64,000 nt of DNA from Vreelandella aquamarina (GTDB lineage Bacteria; Pseudomonadota; Gammaproteobacteria; Pseudomonadales; Halomonadaceae). Positions within the stretch are counted from its first letter, which is position 1; every line of letters begins with the position of its first letter. The notes beneath the pieces were generated by a model, which was not told the origin of the DNA, did no database searches, and saw nothing but the letters and a program-made list of their open reading frames with translations. The position numbers and the translations under genes are program-made. The stretch is from positions 186,001-250,000 of the forward strand of contig NZ_JABYQT010000004.1 in the NCBI RefSeq assembly GCF_020075495.1, in the 5' to 3' direction. Below are positions 1-9,489 of the stretch, piece by piece.

Positions 1-404
1 AGGAGGCGGTCAAACAGTACGGTCTCAAACCGATGGCGAAGATCATCGGCATGGCCACCGCCGGGGTCGAACCGCGCATCATGGGCTATGGCCCGGTACC
101 GGCGGTGAAAAAGCTTCTCGAGCGTACCGGCGTTGCCCTCGACGATATCGACGTGTTCGAGTTCAACGAAGCCTTTGCTGCCCAGGCGCTCGCCTGCATG
201 CGCGATCTGGGACTGAAAGACGACGACCCTCGGGTCAATCCCAACGGCGGCGCGATTGCCCTCGGCCACCCGCTCGGCATGTCCGGTGCACGGCTGCTAC
301 TCACCGCCGCGCATGAGCTTCAGGAGCGCGGCAAGCGCTATGCGCTCTGCACCATGTGCGTGGGCGTGGGTCAGGGCATTGCCACGCTGATCGAACGCGC
401 CTGA
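1..404 (+). CDS. pcaF: beta-ketoadipyl-CoA thiolase, C-terminal part
   Basis: The gene enters from outside the window; 133 C-terminal residues are visible and the stop is TGA at 402-404. It is a thiolase: the NEAFAAQ block, the [11 protein letters not shown] block with the catalytic His, and the CVGVGQG block with the second active-site Cys are present in the right order. The CxGVGQG form is typical of PcaF-type thiolases, which cleave 3-oxoadipyl-CoA with CoA to succinyl-CoA and acetyl-CoA, the last step of the beta-ketoadipate pathway. The neighbour 11 bp downstream is pcaD, which supports this choice over a generic acetyl-CoA acetyltransferase. The nucleophilic Cys of the N-terminal half lies outside the window and cannot be checked. 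Confidence 0.88.
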   Translation, partial: EAVKQYGLKPMAKIIGMATAGVEPRIMGYGPVPAVKKLLERTGVALDDIDVFEFNEAFAAQALACMRDLGLKDDDPRVNPNGGAIALGHPLGMSGARLLLTAAHELQERGKRYALCTMCVGVGQGIATLIERA

Positions 405-415
405 AGGAGGCAACG

Positions 416-1219
416 ATGGCTTTTCTGGAAATCAATGGTCGCTGCGTGGCCTACCGGCTGCTCGGCGCCCAGACCAACCCGCTGGTCGTGCTGGCGCATC
501 CATTGGGGATGAGCCAGGCGGTGTGGGACGACGTCATCCCGGCGCTCTTGCCCCGCTATCGCGTGCTGACCTGGGATCTGCCGGGCCACGGTGCCAGCCA
601 GGCGGCCAACGGTGAGCGCATTACGCCCGCTGATCTGGCCGCCGAGGCGCTGGCGCTGGCGGATCTGGCCGGCGCTTCGCGCTTTCACTTCGCCGGCACT
701 TCCATTGGCGGCGTCGTGGGCCAGCAACTGATCAAGGTGCACGGCGAGCGCCTGCTTTCGGCCACGCTGACCAACACCGGTGCGGTGATCGGCAATCCGG
801 AACTCTGGAACACACGCGCGAACCGCGTGCGTGACGAAGGCCTGGCGGCGATGGCCCAGGAGATCGTGCCGCGCTGGTTTTCTCAGAAGGCGTTCGAGGC
901 AAGCCCTGCCCTGAAAGCGGGCTGGTGCGTGCAGATGGGCCGCGGCGATGACGAATCCTACGCCCAACTCTGCGAGATGCTGGGCCGCGACACCTTCACC
1001 GGGCAGCTTGCCGGCAAGGGCGTCAAGGTGCAGCTGCTGGGCGGAAGCGACGATCTGGCCACGCCCCCGGCAACGCTCGAGGCGCTTGCCGAGGAGCTTG
1101 ACGGCGCGCCGCTCGAGGTGTTCGAGGGCGTCGGGCACGTGCCATCGGTCGAGGCGCCGGCGCGCCTTGCCGAGAACGTGCTTGAATTGCTTTCATCCCG
1201 GGCTGATAACGTAAGTTAG
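416..1219 (+). CDS. pcaD: 3-oxoadipate enol-lactonase
   Basis: A 267-residue alpha/beta hydrolase. The nucleophile elbow GTSIGG places Ser96; the acid is Asp212 or Asp213 (GGSDDLATPP) and the catalytic His is His241 (GVGHVP). The family hydrolyses beta-ketoadipate enol-lactone to beta-ketoadipate in the cytoplasm, just upstream of the reactions shared by PcaIJ and PcaF. I chose the ATG at 416 because AAGGAGG ends 5 bases before it and because an upstream start would overlap the thiolase without a ribosome site. The gene follows pcaF by 11 bp, so the two are probably co-transcribed. Length and motifs fit the family well. Confidence 0.9.
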   Translation: MAFLEINGRCVAYRLLGAQTNPLVVLAHPLGMSQAVWDDVIPALLPRYRVLTWDLPGHGASQAANGERITPADLAAEALALADLAGASRFHFAGTSIGGVVGQQLIKVHGERLLSATLTNTGAVIGNPELWNTRANRVRDEGLAAMAQEIVPRWFSQKAFEASPALKAGWCVQMGRGDDESYAQLCEMLGRDTFTGQLAGKGVKVQLLGGSDDLATPPATLEALAEELDGAPLEVFEGVGHVPSVEAPARLAENVLELLSSRADNVS

Positions 1220-1253
1220 AGCAATCCTTGTGAAGCGAGTTGATCGCTTTGTT

Positions 1254-1583
1254 TCAAAAATAGGGCGCGAGCCGGGCGCGTAATTGAGTGCGGTAGGCGG
1301 CGTCGTCGATCCGGCTGTTGGTGAGCATGTTGTCCAGCAGGGCGCCGCGTTTTTTGGCCGAATTCGGCAGCGCCTTGACGTGCGTATCGATCCAGACCAG
1401 ACGCTTCTGGTCGTCCACCAGCAGATTGTCCAGGTGCGGGTCGCGGTGGTAATAGCCCGCCCTGGTAAGCTCGGGCAGGGATACCCGCTCCTGTAGTTCA
1501 AGCCTGGGCGTGGCTTGAACCCGGTGAATAAGATACCAGCCGGAGTGCCGTCCAAACCGAAAACGTTGCAGCTTGTTGAGCAT
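1254..1583 (-). pseudogene. remnant of an LPS-core/Kdo kinase-like gene
   Basis: The 109-residue frame contains a kinase-type catalytic loop, HRDPHLDN, followed by a strand ending in WIDTH, where the second metal-binding Asp is expected. This arrangement is that of the small lipopolysaccharide kinases (InaA/WaaP/KdkA type), which are normally over 200 residues. Here the nucleotide-binding N-lobe (glycine-rich loop and Lys) is missing and the catalytic loop begins only about 45 residues from the start, so an N-terminal or internal deletion is likely. No clear Shine-Dalgarno precedes the ATG. It sits between pcaD and the end of sdaA, converging with pcaD. I read it as a decayed gene; a short expressed protein cannot be excluded. 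Confidence 0.5.
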
Positions 1584-1616
1584 GGAAAGGACTCTATCAA
1601 TCGTTCGCCGAATATG

Positions 1617-1638
1617 AAAACCCCGGGCAGGCCCGGGG
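1617..1638 (-). terminator. Rho-independent terminator of sdaA
   Basis: On the minus strand a CCCCGGG/CCCGGGG stem with a short loop is followed directly by TTTT (1620-1617). It lies about 45 bp after the sdaA stop. A second GC hairpin (arms CCGGTCT and AGACCGG, 1651-1666) sits between them. Confidence 0.7.
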
Positions 1639-1679
1639 TCTGGATCAAGGCCGGTCTCAAGACCGGTTTTGTTACCGGC

Positions 1680-3062
1680 TCAACACTCGATCGCATTCAC
1701 CGCCAACCCGCCCTTGGACGTCTCCTTGTACTTGTCGAGCATGTCGCGGCCGGTGTCGCGCATGGTGCGGATGACCTTGTCCAGGGAGATGAAGTGGGTG
1801 CCGTCGCCGCGTAAAGCCATTTGGGCGGCGTTGATCGCCTTGATGGTGGCAATCGCGTTGCGCTCGATGCAGGGCACCTGAACGAGTCCACCCACCGGGT
1901 CGCAGGTCAGGCCCAGGTTGTGCTCAAGGCCGATCTCGGCGGCGTTTTCCACCTGCTCGGGCGTGGCGCCCATGACCTCGGCAAGCCCCGCCGCGGCCAT
2001 GGCGCAGGCGGAACCCACCTCGCCCTGGCAGCCCACTTCCGCACCCGAGATGGAGGCGTTCTTCTTGCACAGGATGCCGATGGCGCCGGCGGCGAGCAGG
2101 AAGTCCACCACGTTGCGCTCCGAGGCACCGTCCTGGAACTTCATGTAGTAGTGCAGCACGGCAGGGATGATGCCCGCCGCCCCGTTGGTGGGCGCGGTGA
2201 CCATGCGCCCGCCGGCGGCGTTCTCCTCGTTCACGGCCAGCGCAAAGATATTGACCCATTCCATGGCGGAGAAAGTCGTGGCGATCAGGCAGGTGTTCTG
2301 TTCGGCGGCCAGCAGGCGCTGGTGCAACTGCCTGGCGCGGCGCTTGACGTTGAGCCCGCCGGGCAGCACGCCTTCGTGGGTCAGGCCATTGTCGATACAC
2401 TCGCACATGACCTGCCAGATGCGCCAGAGCTCATCTCTGACCTCCTGCTCGCCGCGCCAGGTCTTCTCGTTTTCCAGCATCAATTGGCTGATGCTCAGGT
2501 TCTCGCGCTTGCACAGGGCCAGCAGCTCTTCGGCGGAGTTGAAATCGAAGGGGATCTCGGCGCTGTCCATGTCCTCGAGCTTGGCATCCACCTGGCTTTG
2601 ATCCACCACGAAACCGCCGCCCACCGAGTAGTAGGTGTTCTCCAGCAGCGCCCGGCCATCTTGATCGAAGGCGCAGAGCTTCATGGCGTTGGGGTGATGG
2701 GGCAGGCTCTCCTCATGAAAGATCATGTCCCGTTCCCAGACGAACTCGATGTCTGCCTGTCGGCAAAGTGAAAGGTGCCGGGTCTCTTTCAGATCGCTGA
2801 TGGCCGCGCCGATGATCGAGGGATCGATCATGTCGGGGCGCTCGCCGAGCAGGCCCATGATGACGGCGTGATCGGTACCGTGGCCCACGCCGGTGGCCGA
2901 GAGTGAGCCGTAAAGATGCACTTCCAGACGGTTGACCCGACCGAGTACGCCGGCATCATTCACGGCGGCGGCGAACTTGTAGGCCGCCATCATGGGACCG
3001 ACCGTATGTGAGCTGGACGGACCAACGCCAATCTTGAAAAGGTCGAAGACACTGATAGGCAT
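1680..3062 (-). CDS. sdaA: L-serine ammonia-lyase (iron-sulfur type)
   Basis: A 460-residue one-chain L-serine dehydratase that converts L-serine to pyruvate and ammonia. The N-terminal half starts with the family motif GPSSSHT (residues 14-20). The C-terminal catalytic half carries the iron-sulfur cysteines at about Cys345, Cys387 and Cys398, and the chain ends in Cys460. In the Legionella enzyme of this class a C-terminal Cys acts as the fourth cluster ligand ('tail-in-mouth'), and the spacing here fits that arrangement. AGAGGT precedes the ATG. Being at the end of the purU/sox side of the cluster, it is the exit step of betaine-derived glycine and serine to central metabolism. It could equally be called sdaB; the two names are not separable from sequence. 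Confidence 0.93.
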   Translation of the reverse strand: MPISVFDLFKIGVGPSSSHTVGPMMAAYKFAAAVNDAGVLGRVNRLEVHLYGSLSATGVGHGTDHAVIMGLLGERPDMIDPSIIGAAISDLKETRHLSLCRQADIEFVWERDMIFHEESLPHHPNAMKLCAFDQDGRALLENTYYSVGGGFVVDQSQVDAKLEDMDSAEIPFDFNSAEELLALCKRENLSISQLMLENEKTWRGEQEVRDELWRIWQVMCECIDNGLTHEGVLPGGLNVKRRARQLHQRLLAAEQNTCLIATTFSAMEWVNIFALAVNEENAAGGRMVTAPTNGAAGIIPAVLHYYMKFQDGASERNVVDFLLAAGAIGILCKKNASISGAEVGCQGEVGSACAMAAAGLAEVMGATPEQVENAAEIGLEHNLGLTCDPVGGLVQVPCIERNAIATIKAINAAQMALRGDGTHFISLDKVIRTMRDTGRDMLDKYKETSKGGLAVNAIEC

Positions 3063-3183
3063 GGAAGACCTCTGAACTGGAAATAAAAAGCCGGCTCACC
3101 GGGCATTGGACAGGCTAAACACCGATTGATGCCATCCGTCATGCCAGACAGTGAGCAGACTTGATTATTGTTCTGCTGATGTA

Positions 3184-3199
3184 GTGTAAACGTTAACGC
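3184..3199. promoter_or_regulatory. LacI-type near-palindrome upstream of sdaA
   Basis: GTGTAAACGTTAACGC is an imperfect palindrome centred on CG (6 of 8 positions match between arms), about 120 bp upstream of the sdaA start and just after the purU stop. The shape is that of LacI-family operators. No regulator gene of that family is in the window, so this is only a candidate. Confidence 0.25.
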
Positions 3200-3205
3200 A
3201 AGGCG

Positions 3206-4072
3206 CTAATTGCCAAAGACTACCGTACGACCGCCATGCAGGAACACGCGACGTTCCAGGTGATAACCGATCGCTCGGGCAAGGGTCAGACACTCGATGT
3301 CGCGTCCCTTGGCCACCAGGTCCTCCGGGTAGTGGGCGTGATCCACCGGCTCCACCCCCTGGGCGATGATCGGCCCTTCGTCCAAGTCGTTGTTGATGTA
3401 GTGGGCCGTGGCGCCGACGAGCTTGACGCCCTTGTCGTAGGCCTGGTGGTAGGGTTTGGCGCCCTTGAAGCCGGGCAGCAGGGAGTGATGAATGTTGATT
3501 GCCCGCCCGTCGAGCAGCTCGCACATGCGCGGCGAGAGCACCTGCATGTAGCGCGCCAGAATAACGAGTTCCGCGCCGGTCTGCTCGATGATGTCGAGCA
3601 CCTTCGCTTCCTGCTCGGCCTTCGTTTCCGGGGTGATCGGCAGATGATGGTAGGGCAGATCGTGCCAGCGAGCCAGCGGTTCCAGATCCGGATGGTTGGA
3701 GACGATCGCCTTGATGTCCAGCGCGAGCTGCCCGGTGCGGTAGCGGTAGAGCAGATCGTTCAGGCAGTGGTCCGCCTTCGAGACCAGAATCACCGCGCCG
3801 GTACGCTTGGCCGGCGGAGTGAGCTCGAAGCTCATGTCGAATTCGCGAGCGCGGGGGCTAAAGGCCTCCTCGAAGGCGTGTTCGCTGAACGCGTCACGCT
3901 CCGGGCGAAACTCTGCACGAATGAAGAAGCGCTCCCCCAACCGGTCATCGAAGGAGCTGAGTTCGGTGATATAGCAGTGCTGCTCTTTCAAGAAGCGGGT
4001 CACGACATCCACCGTGCCCAGAATGCTGGGGCACTGGGCGGTGATGATCCAGGTATCCGTCAGTCGGCTCAT
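3206..4072 (-). CDS. purU: formyltetrahydrofolate deformylase
   Basis: A 288-residue protein with an N-terminal ACT-type domain (from about residue 7) and a C-terminal formyltransferase fold containing the block INIHHSLLPGF and the later catalytic Asp segment NNDLDEGPI. PurU hydrolyses 10-formyl-THF to THF and formate, regenerating free folate for sarcosine oxidase and serine hydroxymethyltransferase. The start at 4072 gives the usual family length, with GAAGAG upstream; a longer reading frame to 4219 would overlap soxG and add a non-conserved tail. It follows soxG by 56 bp on the same strand and belongs to the glyA-soxBDAG-purU unit. Confidence 0.93.
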   Translation of the reverse strand: MSRLTDTWIITAQCPSILGTVDVVTRFLKEQHCYITELSSFDDRLGERFFIRAEFRPERDAFSEHAFEEAFSPRAREFDMSFELTPPAKRTGAVILVSKADHCLNDLLYRYRTGQLALDIKAIVSNHPDLEPLARWHDLPYHHLPITPETKAEQEAKVLDIIEQTGAELVILARYMQVLSPRMCELLDGRAINIHHSLLPGFKGAKPYHQAYDKGVKLVGATAHYINNDLDEGPIIAQGVEPVDHAHYPEDLVAKGRDIECLTLARAIGYHLERRVFLHGGRTVVFGN

Positions 4073-4128
4073 GGCGTTTCTCTTCATCGCAGTCAGGGCG
4101 GCCGGCACGCGGCCGGCCGGTTTACTTT

Positions 4129-4764
4129 TTATTGTGAGTCGACGCCGTACTCGGATGCTGCATCGAGCAGCCAGCGGTAGCAGTAGTCGGCGAAGCTGCG
4201 CCGGATGACCAGCTCCCACTCGGTCTCGCTTGCGCGGCGCAGTACCACGGTTGCCTTGGCAAAGATCGTGGTCACGCCCTTGCCGACCGGGAAGGCGCTC
4301 GGGTGCACGTCAAACGACACCGTCTTCATCAGCACTTCCCGGGCGTGGTCGCCGGCAAGCATCAGCACGGTCTGACCGCCGCTGACGTTGACGATGCTGA
4401 AGTGGGCATCGCCAAGCGATTCACGAAGGCGGTGCTCGAGGTCGAACTCCTCGCCGCCGGGCACGATCACGAGCCACTCGTCCGGTGAGATCCACTGGAT
4501 CGAGCGCTCGCCGGCCTCGTCACGAGTGATGGTGTTGGGTTTGGCCGGCAGGCTCATGCCGAGCACCTGGCGTACCGCTTCGTCCAGCACGATGGCGCCG
4601 CCGCGCAGCACCATATGGCCAAGCAGGGCCTTTTCGCGCAGCACAACCCCGGCGCTGGCCGGGCTTGATACCTTCTGCTGCCGATAGCTCCACGCCAGCG
4701 GCGACTCGACGCCCGGGTTGCCCGCGGGCACGGTGTTGAACTCTCTTGCGCTCGCGTTAGACAT
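4129..4764 (-). CDS. soxG: sarcosine oxidase gamma subunit
   Basis: A 211-residue protein related to the GcvT/folate-binding fold, the smallest-function subunit of heterotetrameric sarcosine oxidase. Recognition rests on the ending (FADYCYRWLLDAA), on length, and on position: it follows soxA with an 8-bp overlap in the order soxB-D-A-G. AGGAGA precedes the ATG by about 8 bases. The subunit has no known catalytic residues of its own and is needed for complex assembly. Confidence 0.92.
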   Translation of the reverse strand: MSNASAREFNTVPAGNPGVESPLAWSYRQQKVSSPASAGVVLREKALLGHMVLRGGAIVLDEAVRQVLGMSLPAKPNTITRDEAGERSIQWISPDEWLVIVPGGEEFDLEHRLRESLGDAHFSIVNVSGGQTVLMLAGDHAREVLMKTVSFDVHPSAFPVGKGVTTIFAKATVVLRRASETEWELVIRRSFADYCYRWLLDAASEYGVDSQ

Positions 4765-7700
4765 TCTGGCGCTCTCCTTTGGGATCGATGAACACGGGGC
4801 TTGTGATCTCGGCCTCGTGCACGGTGCCGTCGGGCATCGGCAGGTAGACGGTCTGGCCCATGCGGTCGCGGCCTTCGACCACTACCGCCAGGGCGAAGCC
4901 GTGGCCGAGCGAGGGGCTGTAGTAGCTCGATGTCACGTGGCCCTTCATGGCCATCGGGATGGCCTGCTCCTTGTCGAAGACGATCTGCGCGCCTTCCTCG
5001 AGCACCACGCTCGGGTCCTTCGGCTTCAGGCCGACGAACTGCTTGCGGTCGCCGCGAACGGTGTCCGGGCGGCTCAACGCGCGCTTGCCGATCCAGGGGA
5101 AGGGCTTGTCGTAGCCGATCGCCCACTGCATGCCGAGATCTTCCGGGGTCACCGAGCCGTCGGTGTCCTGACCGACGATGATCAGGCCCTTCTCGGCGCG
5201 CAGCACGTGCATGGTCTCGGTGCCGTAGGGCGTGAGATCGTGCTTCTCGCCGTGCTCGAACAGCTTCTTCCAGACGTGCAGCGCGTAGTTGGCCTGCACG
5301 TTGATCTCGAAGGCAAGCTCCCCGGTGAACGAGATACGGAAGATGCGCGCCGGCACGTCGGCCACCACCGCGTCGCGCCAGTCCATGAACTTGAACGACT
5401 CTTTATCCAGATCCAGGTCGGTCAGCTCGGACAAGAGCTTGCGCGCGTCCGGGCCGGTCACGGTCATGGTCGCCCAGTGATCGGTCACCGAGTTGAAGTA
5501 GACCTGAAGCTCCGGCCACTCGGTCTGGTGCCAAAGCTCCAGCCACTCGAGCACGCCCGCCGCACCGCCGGTGGTGGTGGTCATCAAAAAGTGGTTGTCG
5601 GCCAGACAGCTGGTGGTGCCGTCGTCCATCAGCATGCCGTCGTCTTTACACATCAAGCCGTAGCGCACGCGACCGGGGGCGAGCTGCGCCCACTTGTTGG
5701 TGTAGACGCGGCCCATGAATTCCCGCGCATCCGGGCCCTGGATGTCGATCTTGCCAAGGGTCGAGGCGTCGAGAATGCCCACTTTTTCACGTACCGCCAG
5801 ACACTCGCGGGCCACGGCCTCGTGCATGGTCTCTTTCTTGCCGTTGACCGTGCGCGGGAAGTACCAGGGGCGCTTCCACTGGCCCACGTCCTCGAACTCG
5901 GCGCCGTTTTCCACGTGCCACTGGTGCAGCGCGGTGTAGCGTTTCGGGTCGAACAGCTCGCCGCAGTGGCGCCCGACGATGGCGCCGAAGGTGACCGGCG
6001 TGTAGTTGGGACGAAATACCGTGGTGCCGACTTCCGGGATGGAGCGGTCGAGGCAGCGCGCGGCGATCGCCATACCGTTGATGTTGCCGAGCTTGCCCTG
6101 GTCGGTACCGAAACCGAGCGCGGTGTAGCGCTTGACGTGCTCGATGGACTCGAAGCCTTCGCGGGTGGCGAGCTCGATGCCGGCGGCGGTCACGTCGTTC
6201 TGCAGATCGACGAACTGCTTGGGCGCGCGCAGCGCGGTCTTTTCGTGGGGCACCTGGTAGAGCGCGCAGGCTGGGCCGTCGCGGCGGGCGCGGGTGGCGG
6301 GCAGGGTGATCTGGGCCTCGCTGAAGCCGCTTTTTTGGGCGGCCTCGCGGCCGGCACGCTCGCCGTCGGCCAGGGTCTTGTCCAGCCCGTAATGGCCGGC
6401 TACGCCGCCGGCACTGATCATGCCCTTCACTTCGCCGGGGACGAAGCCCAGAAGTTCCTCGTTCCACTGCGGGCGGGTGCCGGTGTGTGAAGAGAGGTGC
6501 ACCACCGGGCTGTAGCCGCCGGAGCTTGCGATGGTGTCGCACTCGAGTTCTTCGGTCTTGCCGGTGACCACGAAGCGCTCGAGGTCGATGGCGCAGACGC
6601 GGGCGCCGGTGACGCGCTGACCGCCGCGAGCTTCGACCACGGAGCTTCCGGTGATCACGCGGATGCCGCTGTCGCGGGCCTGGCGCACCAGGTCACCGTC
6701 CGGATTGGCGCGCGCGTCGACGATGGCGACGATCTCGCGGCCGGCCTCTTTCCAATCGAGCGCGGCGCGGTAGGCGTGGTCGTTGCTGGTGGAGAGCACC
6801 AGCTTCTTGCCCGGCACCACCGCGTAGCGGCGGATGTAGGTCGACACCGCCCCGGCAAGCATGTTGCCCGGAAGGTCATTGTTGGCGTACACCAGCGGGC
6901 GCTCGTGGGTGCCGCTGGCCAGAATCACCTGCCCGGCGCGCACGCGGTGCAGCCGTGCCCGGCTCTCGCCGGCAAAACCCGCTTCACTCGCGGTGTCGGC
7001 CAGATGCTCGGTGCGGCGTTCGTGCAGCGTGACGAAGTTGTGATCGTGATAGCCGTTGGCGGTGGTGCGCGGCAAGAGCGTCACGTTTTCAAGGCCTGAA
7101 AGCTCCTTGACCGTCGCCTCGACCCAGCGCGCGGCGGCCACGCCGTCCAGGGTCTCGCGGGTATCCAGCAGCGAGCCGCCCATCTCTTCCTGCTCGTCGC
7201 AGAGGATCACGCGCGCGCCGGCACGAGCCGCCGAGAGCGCTGCGGCCAGGCCCGCCGGGCCTGCGCCGATCACCATCACGTCGCAGTGGTGGTGCATGTG
7301 GTCGTAGATGTCCGGGTCGGACTCGTGGGGCGCGCGGCCAAGGCCTGCGCCCTTGCGGATGTACTTTTCGTAGGTCATCCACATCGAGGCCGGGGCCATG
7401 AAGGTCTTGTAGTAGAAGCCCGGCGGCATGAAGCCACCGCCGAGCTTGCCGACCCAGCTCATCACGTCGCGCTGCACGTTCGGCCAGCCGTTGGTGCTGC
7501 GCGCGACCAGGCCCTTGTAGAGCGCCTGTTGGGTGGCGCGCACGTTGGGCACCTGGGTCTCTTCCCGGGCGCCGAGCTGGACCACGGCGTTGGGCTCCTC
7601 GGCGCCGGCGGCGACGATCCCGCGGGCCCGGGAGTACTTGAAGCTGCGGTTGACGATGTCGACGCCGTTGGCGAGCAGGGCCGAGGCGAGGGTGTCGCCC

Positions 7701-7795
7701 TTCAGGCCCTGGTAGCGCTGGCCGTTGAAGGTGAACTCGAGCGTCTGGGCGCGGTCGACGCGACCGCCGGCATCGATACGGTTGGTCTGCGTCAT
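4757..7795 (-). CDS. soxA: sarcosine oxidase alpha subunit
   Basis: A 1012-residue subunit. The N-terminus has a 2Fe-2S ferredoxin-like fold without cluster cysteines, as usual here; an NAD-binding Rossmann motif GAGPAG lies at 177-182; the C-terminal third is a GcvT-like THF-binding domain. With SoxB, D and G it oxidises sarcosine to glycine, passing the methyl group to THF as methylene-THF and electrons to O2. The start at 7795 has GAGGAGA upstream and overlaps the soxD stop by 4 bp (ATGA), indicating translational coupling. A longer frame to 8011 is rejected because it would cover most of soxD. Confidence 0.96.
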   Translation of the reverse strand: MTQTNRIDAGGRVDRAQTLEFTFNGQRYQGLKGDTLASALLANGVDIVNRSFKYSRARGIVAAGAEEPNAVVQLGAREETQVPNVRATQQALYKGLVARSTNGWPNVQRDVMSWVGKLGGGFMPPGFYYKTFMAPASMWMTYEKYIRKGAGLGRAPHESDPDIYDHMHHHCDVMVIGAGPAGLAAALSAARAGARVILCDEQEEMGGSLLDTRETLDGVAAARWVEATVKELSGLENVTLLPRTTANGYHDHNFVTLHERRTEHLADTASEAGFAGESRARLHRVRAGQVILASGTHERPLVYANNDLPGNMLAGAVSTYIRRYAVVPGKKLVLSTSNDHAYRAALDWKEAGREIVAIVDARANPDGDLVRQARDSGIRVITGSSVVEARGGQRVTGARVCAIDLERFVVTGKTEELECDTIASSGGYSPVVHLSSHTGTRPQWNEELLGFVPGEVKGMISAGGVAGHYGLDKTLADGERAGREAAQKSGFSEAQITLPATRARRDGPACALYQVPHEKTALRAPKQFVDLQNDVTAAGIELATREGFESIEHVKRYTALGFGTDQGKLGNINGMAIAARCLDRSIPEVGTTVFRPNYTPVTFGAIVGRHCGELFDPKRYTALHQWHVENGAEFEDVGQWKRPWYFPRTVNGKKETMHEAVARECLAVREKVGILDASTLGKIDIQGPDAREFMGRVYTNKWAQLAPGRVRYGLMCKDDGMLMDDGTTSCLADNHFLMTTTTGGAAGVLEWLELWHQTEWPELQVYFNSVTDHWATMTVTGPDARKLLSELTDLDLDKESFKFMDWRDAVVADVPARIFRISFTGELAFEINVQANYALHVWKKLFEHGEKHDLTPYGTETMHVLRAEKGLIIVGQDTDGSVTPEDLGMQWAIGYDKPFPWIGKRALSRPDTVRGDRKQFVGLKPKDPSVVLEEGAQIVFDKEQAIPMAMKGHVTSSYYSPSLGHGFALAVVVEGRDRMGQTVYLPMPDGTVHEAEITSPVFIDPKGERQNV

Positions 7796-8181
7796 GACGA
7801 GATCTCCTCGTTCAGGGCCCTGGAATCCGGCTGGGCGCCAATGGTCTGCCAGCCGCCGTCGGCGGTCTGTACGCCCTGCTCCTTGCGTAGTTTCTCGGAC
7901 TCGGCGGTGATGGTCGGCTGCTCGCCCATCGGGTAGGTCTCGAGAATCTCGTAGGTCACCGTGTTGCGGGTGATGTTGAAGAACTTGCGACAGCCCACCG
8001 AGTGCACCCACAGCTCGTGGTGGATGCCGCGCGGGTTATCGCGGAAGAACAGGTAGTCGCCCCACTCTTCGTCGGTGGCGTTGTCCGGGTCCGCGGGGCG
8101 CATCAGGTGGCCCTGACCGCGAGGATGAAACTCCTCTTCCTCGCGGTACTCCTGGCAGTAGGGGCAGTGAATATAGAACAT
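7792..8181 (-). CDS. soxD: sarcosine oxidase delta subunit
   Basis: A 129-residue zinc-binding subunit. The residues corresponding to the structural zinc site are present: Cys6 and Cys9 (CPYC), His60 and Cys64 (HSVGC). The start is the ATG at 8181, 11 bp after the soxB stop; its stop overlaps the soxA start by 4 bp. It caps the complex with SoxA and SoxB in the cytoplasm. Confidence 0.94.
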   Translation of the reverse strand: MFYIHCPYCQEYREEEEFHPRGQGHLMRPADPDNATDEEWGDYLFFRDNPRGIHHELWVHSVGCRKFFNITRNTVTYEILETYPMGEQPTITAESEKLRKEQGVQTADGGWQTIGAQPDSRALNEEISS

Positions 8182-8192
8182 GTCAGCTCTCC

Positions 8193-9443
8193 TCAGTGCG
8201 CAACGCCGGCGGCGCCGTGTTCGTCGATCAACGCACCGGTGTGGAAACGGTCGATGGAGAACGGCGCGGCGATCGGGTGCATTTCGCCCTTGGCAAGGCT
8301 CGCCGCGAAGACGTGGCCGGAGCCGGGAGTGGCCTTGAAGCCGCCGGTGCCCCAGCCGCAGTTGAAGTAAAGACCCTTGACCTTCGTTTTCGAAAGGATC
8401 GGGCAGGCGTCCGGGCAGGTATCGACGATGCCACCCCACTGGCGGTTCATGCGCACCCGCGAGAACATCGGGAACATCTCGACGATCGCCTGCAAGGTGT
8501 GCTCGATGGTCGGGTAGCTGCCGCGCTGGCCGTAACCCACGTAGCCGTCGATGCCCGCGCCAATGACCAGATCGCCCTTGTCGGACTGGCTGACGTAGCC
8601 GTGGACGTGGTTCGACATGGTGACGGTGTTGAGCACCGGCTTGAGCGGCTCGGACACGAGCGCCTGCAGCGGGTGCGACTCCAGCGGCAGCTTGATGCCC
8701 GCCATGTTGGCCAGTACCCCGGAGTTACCCGCCGCCACGCAGCCCACGGTATGGGCTTCGATATCGCCGCGGTTGGTGTGAACGCCGAGCACCTTGCCGT
8801 CGCGAATCTTGAAGCCGGTGACTTCGGTGTTCTGGAGAAGATCGACGCCCAGGGCGTCGGCGCCGCGGGCATAGCCCCAGGCCACCGCGTCGTGGCGGGC
8901 GACCCCGGCGCTTTTCTGCCAGGACGCGCCCATGATCGGGTAGCGCGCGCGGCTGGAGATATCCAGCTCCGGCTCGATCTCCTTGATCTGCTGCGGGGTC
9001 ACCACTTCGCTGTCCACGCCGTTCAGGCGGTTGGCGTGCACGCGGCGCTGGATGTCGCGCATGTCCTGCAGGGTGTGGCCCAGGTTCAACACGCCGCGCT
9101 GGGAGAACATGACGTTGTAGTTGAGATCCTGAGACAAGCCCTTCCACAGATCGAGGGAGTGGTTGTAAAGGCGTGCCGCCTCGTCCCACAGATAGTTCGA
9201 GCGCACGATGGTGGTGTTACGCGCGGTGTTGCCGCCACCGAGCCACCCCTTTTCGACCACGGCGACGTTCTTGACGCCGAACTCCTTGGCCAGGTAGTAA
9301 GCGGTGGCCAAACCGTGGCCGCCGCCGCCCACGATGATCACATCGTAGCGCTTCTTGGGCTCGGGGTTGCGCCACTGGCGCTCCCAGTTCTCGTGATGAC
9401 CGAGCGCATGTTTGACCAGTCCGAAGCCGGAATAACGTTGCAT
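8193..9443 (-). CDS. soxB: sarcosine oxidase beta subunit
   Basis: A 416-residue flavoprotein subunit carrying an FAD-binding GGGGHG motif at residues 39-44 and the covalently flavinylated oxidase fold. It holds the sarcosine-oxidising site of the SoxBDAG complex. The start at 9443 is preceded by AGGAGA and gives the family's exact usual length; the reading frame is open further upstream into the glyA gap but without family similarity. The gap to glyA is 46 bp, consistent with a single transcript. Confidence 0.95.
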   Translation of the reverse strand: MQRYSGFGLVKHALGHHENWERQWRNPEPKKRYDVIIVGGGGHGLATAYYLAKEFGVKNVAVVEKGWLGGGNTARNTTIVRSNYLWDEAARLYNHSLDLWKGLSQDLNYNVMFSQRGVLNLGHTLQDMRDIQRRVHANRLNGVDSEVVTPQQIKEIEPELDISSRARYPIMGASWQKSAGVARHDAVAWGYARGADALGVDLLQNTEVTGFKIRDGKVLGVHTNRGDIEAHTVGCVAAGNSGVLANMAGIKLPLESHPLQALVSEPLKPVLNTVTMSNHVHGYVSQSDKGDLVIGAGIDGYVGYGQRGSYPTIEHTLQAIVEMFPMFSRVRMNRQWGGIVDTCPDACPILSKTKVKGLYFNCGWGTGGFKATPGSGHVFAASLAKGEMHPIAAPFSIDRFHTGALIDEHGAAGVAH

Positions 9444-9489
9444 GAAATTTCTCCTGAATCGACTCCGTGGAGCCCGCGGGCCTGGATCG

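Noticed and set aside
4718..6490. Long open frame on the plus strand, 590 residues
   Set aside because: It lies opposite soxA; high-GC third-position bias keeps the complementary frame open. No start signal and no family similarity.
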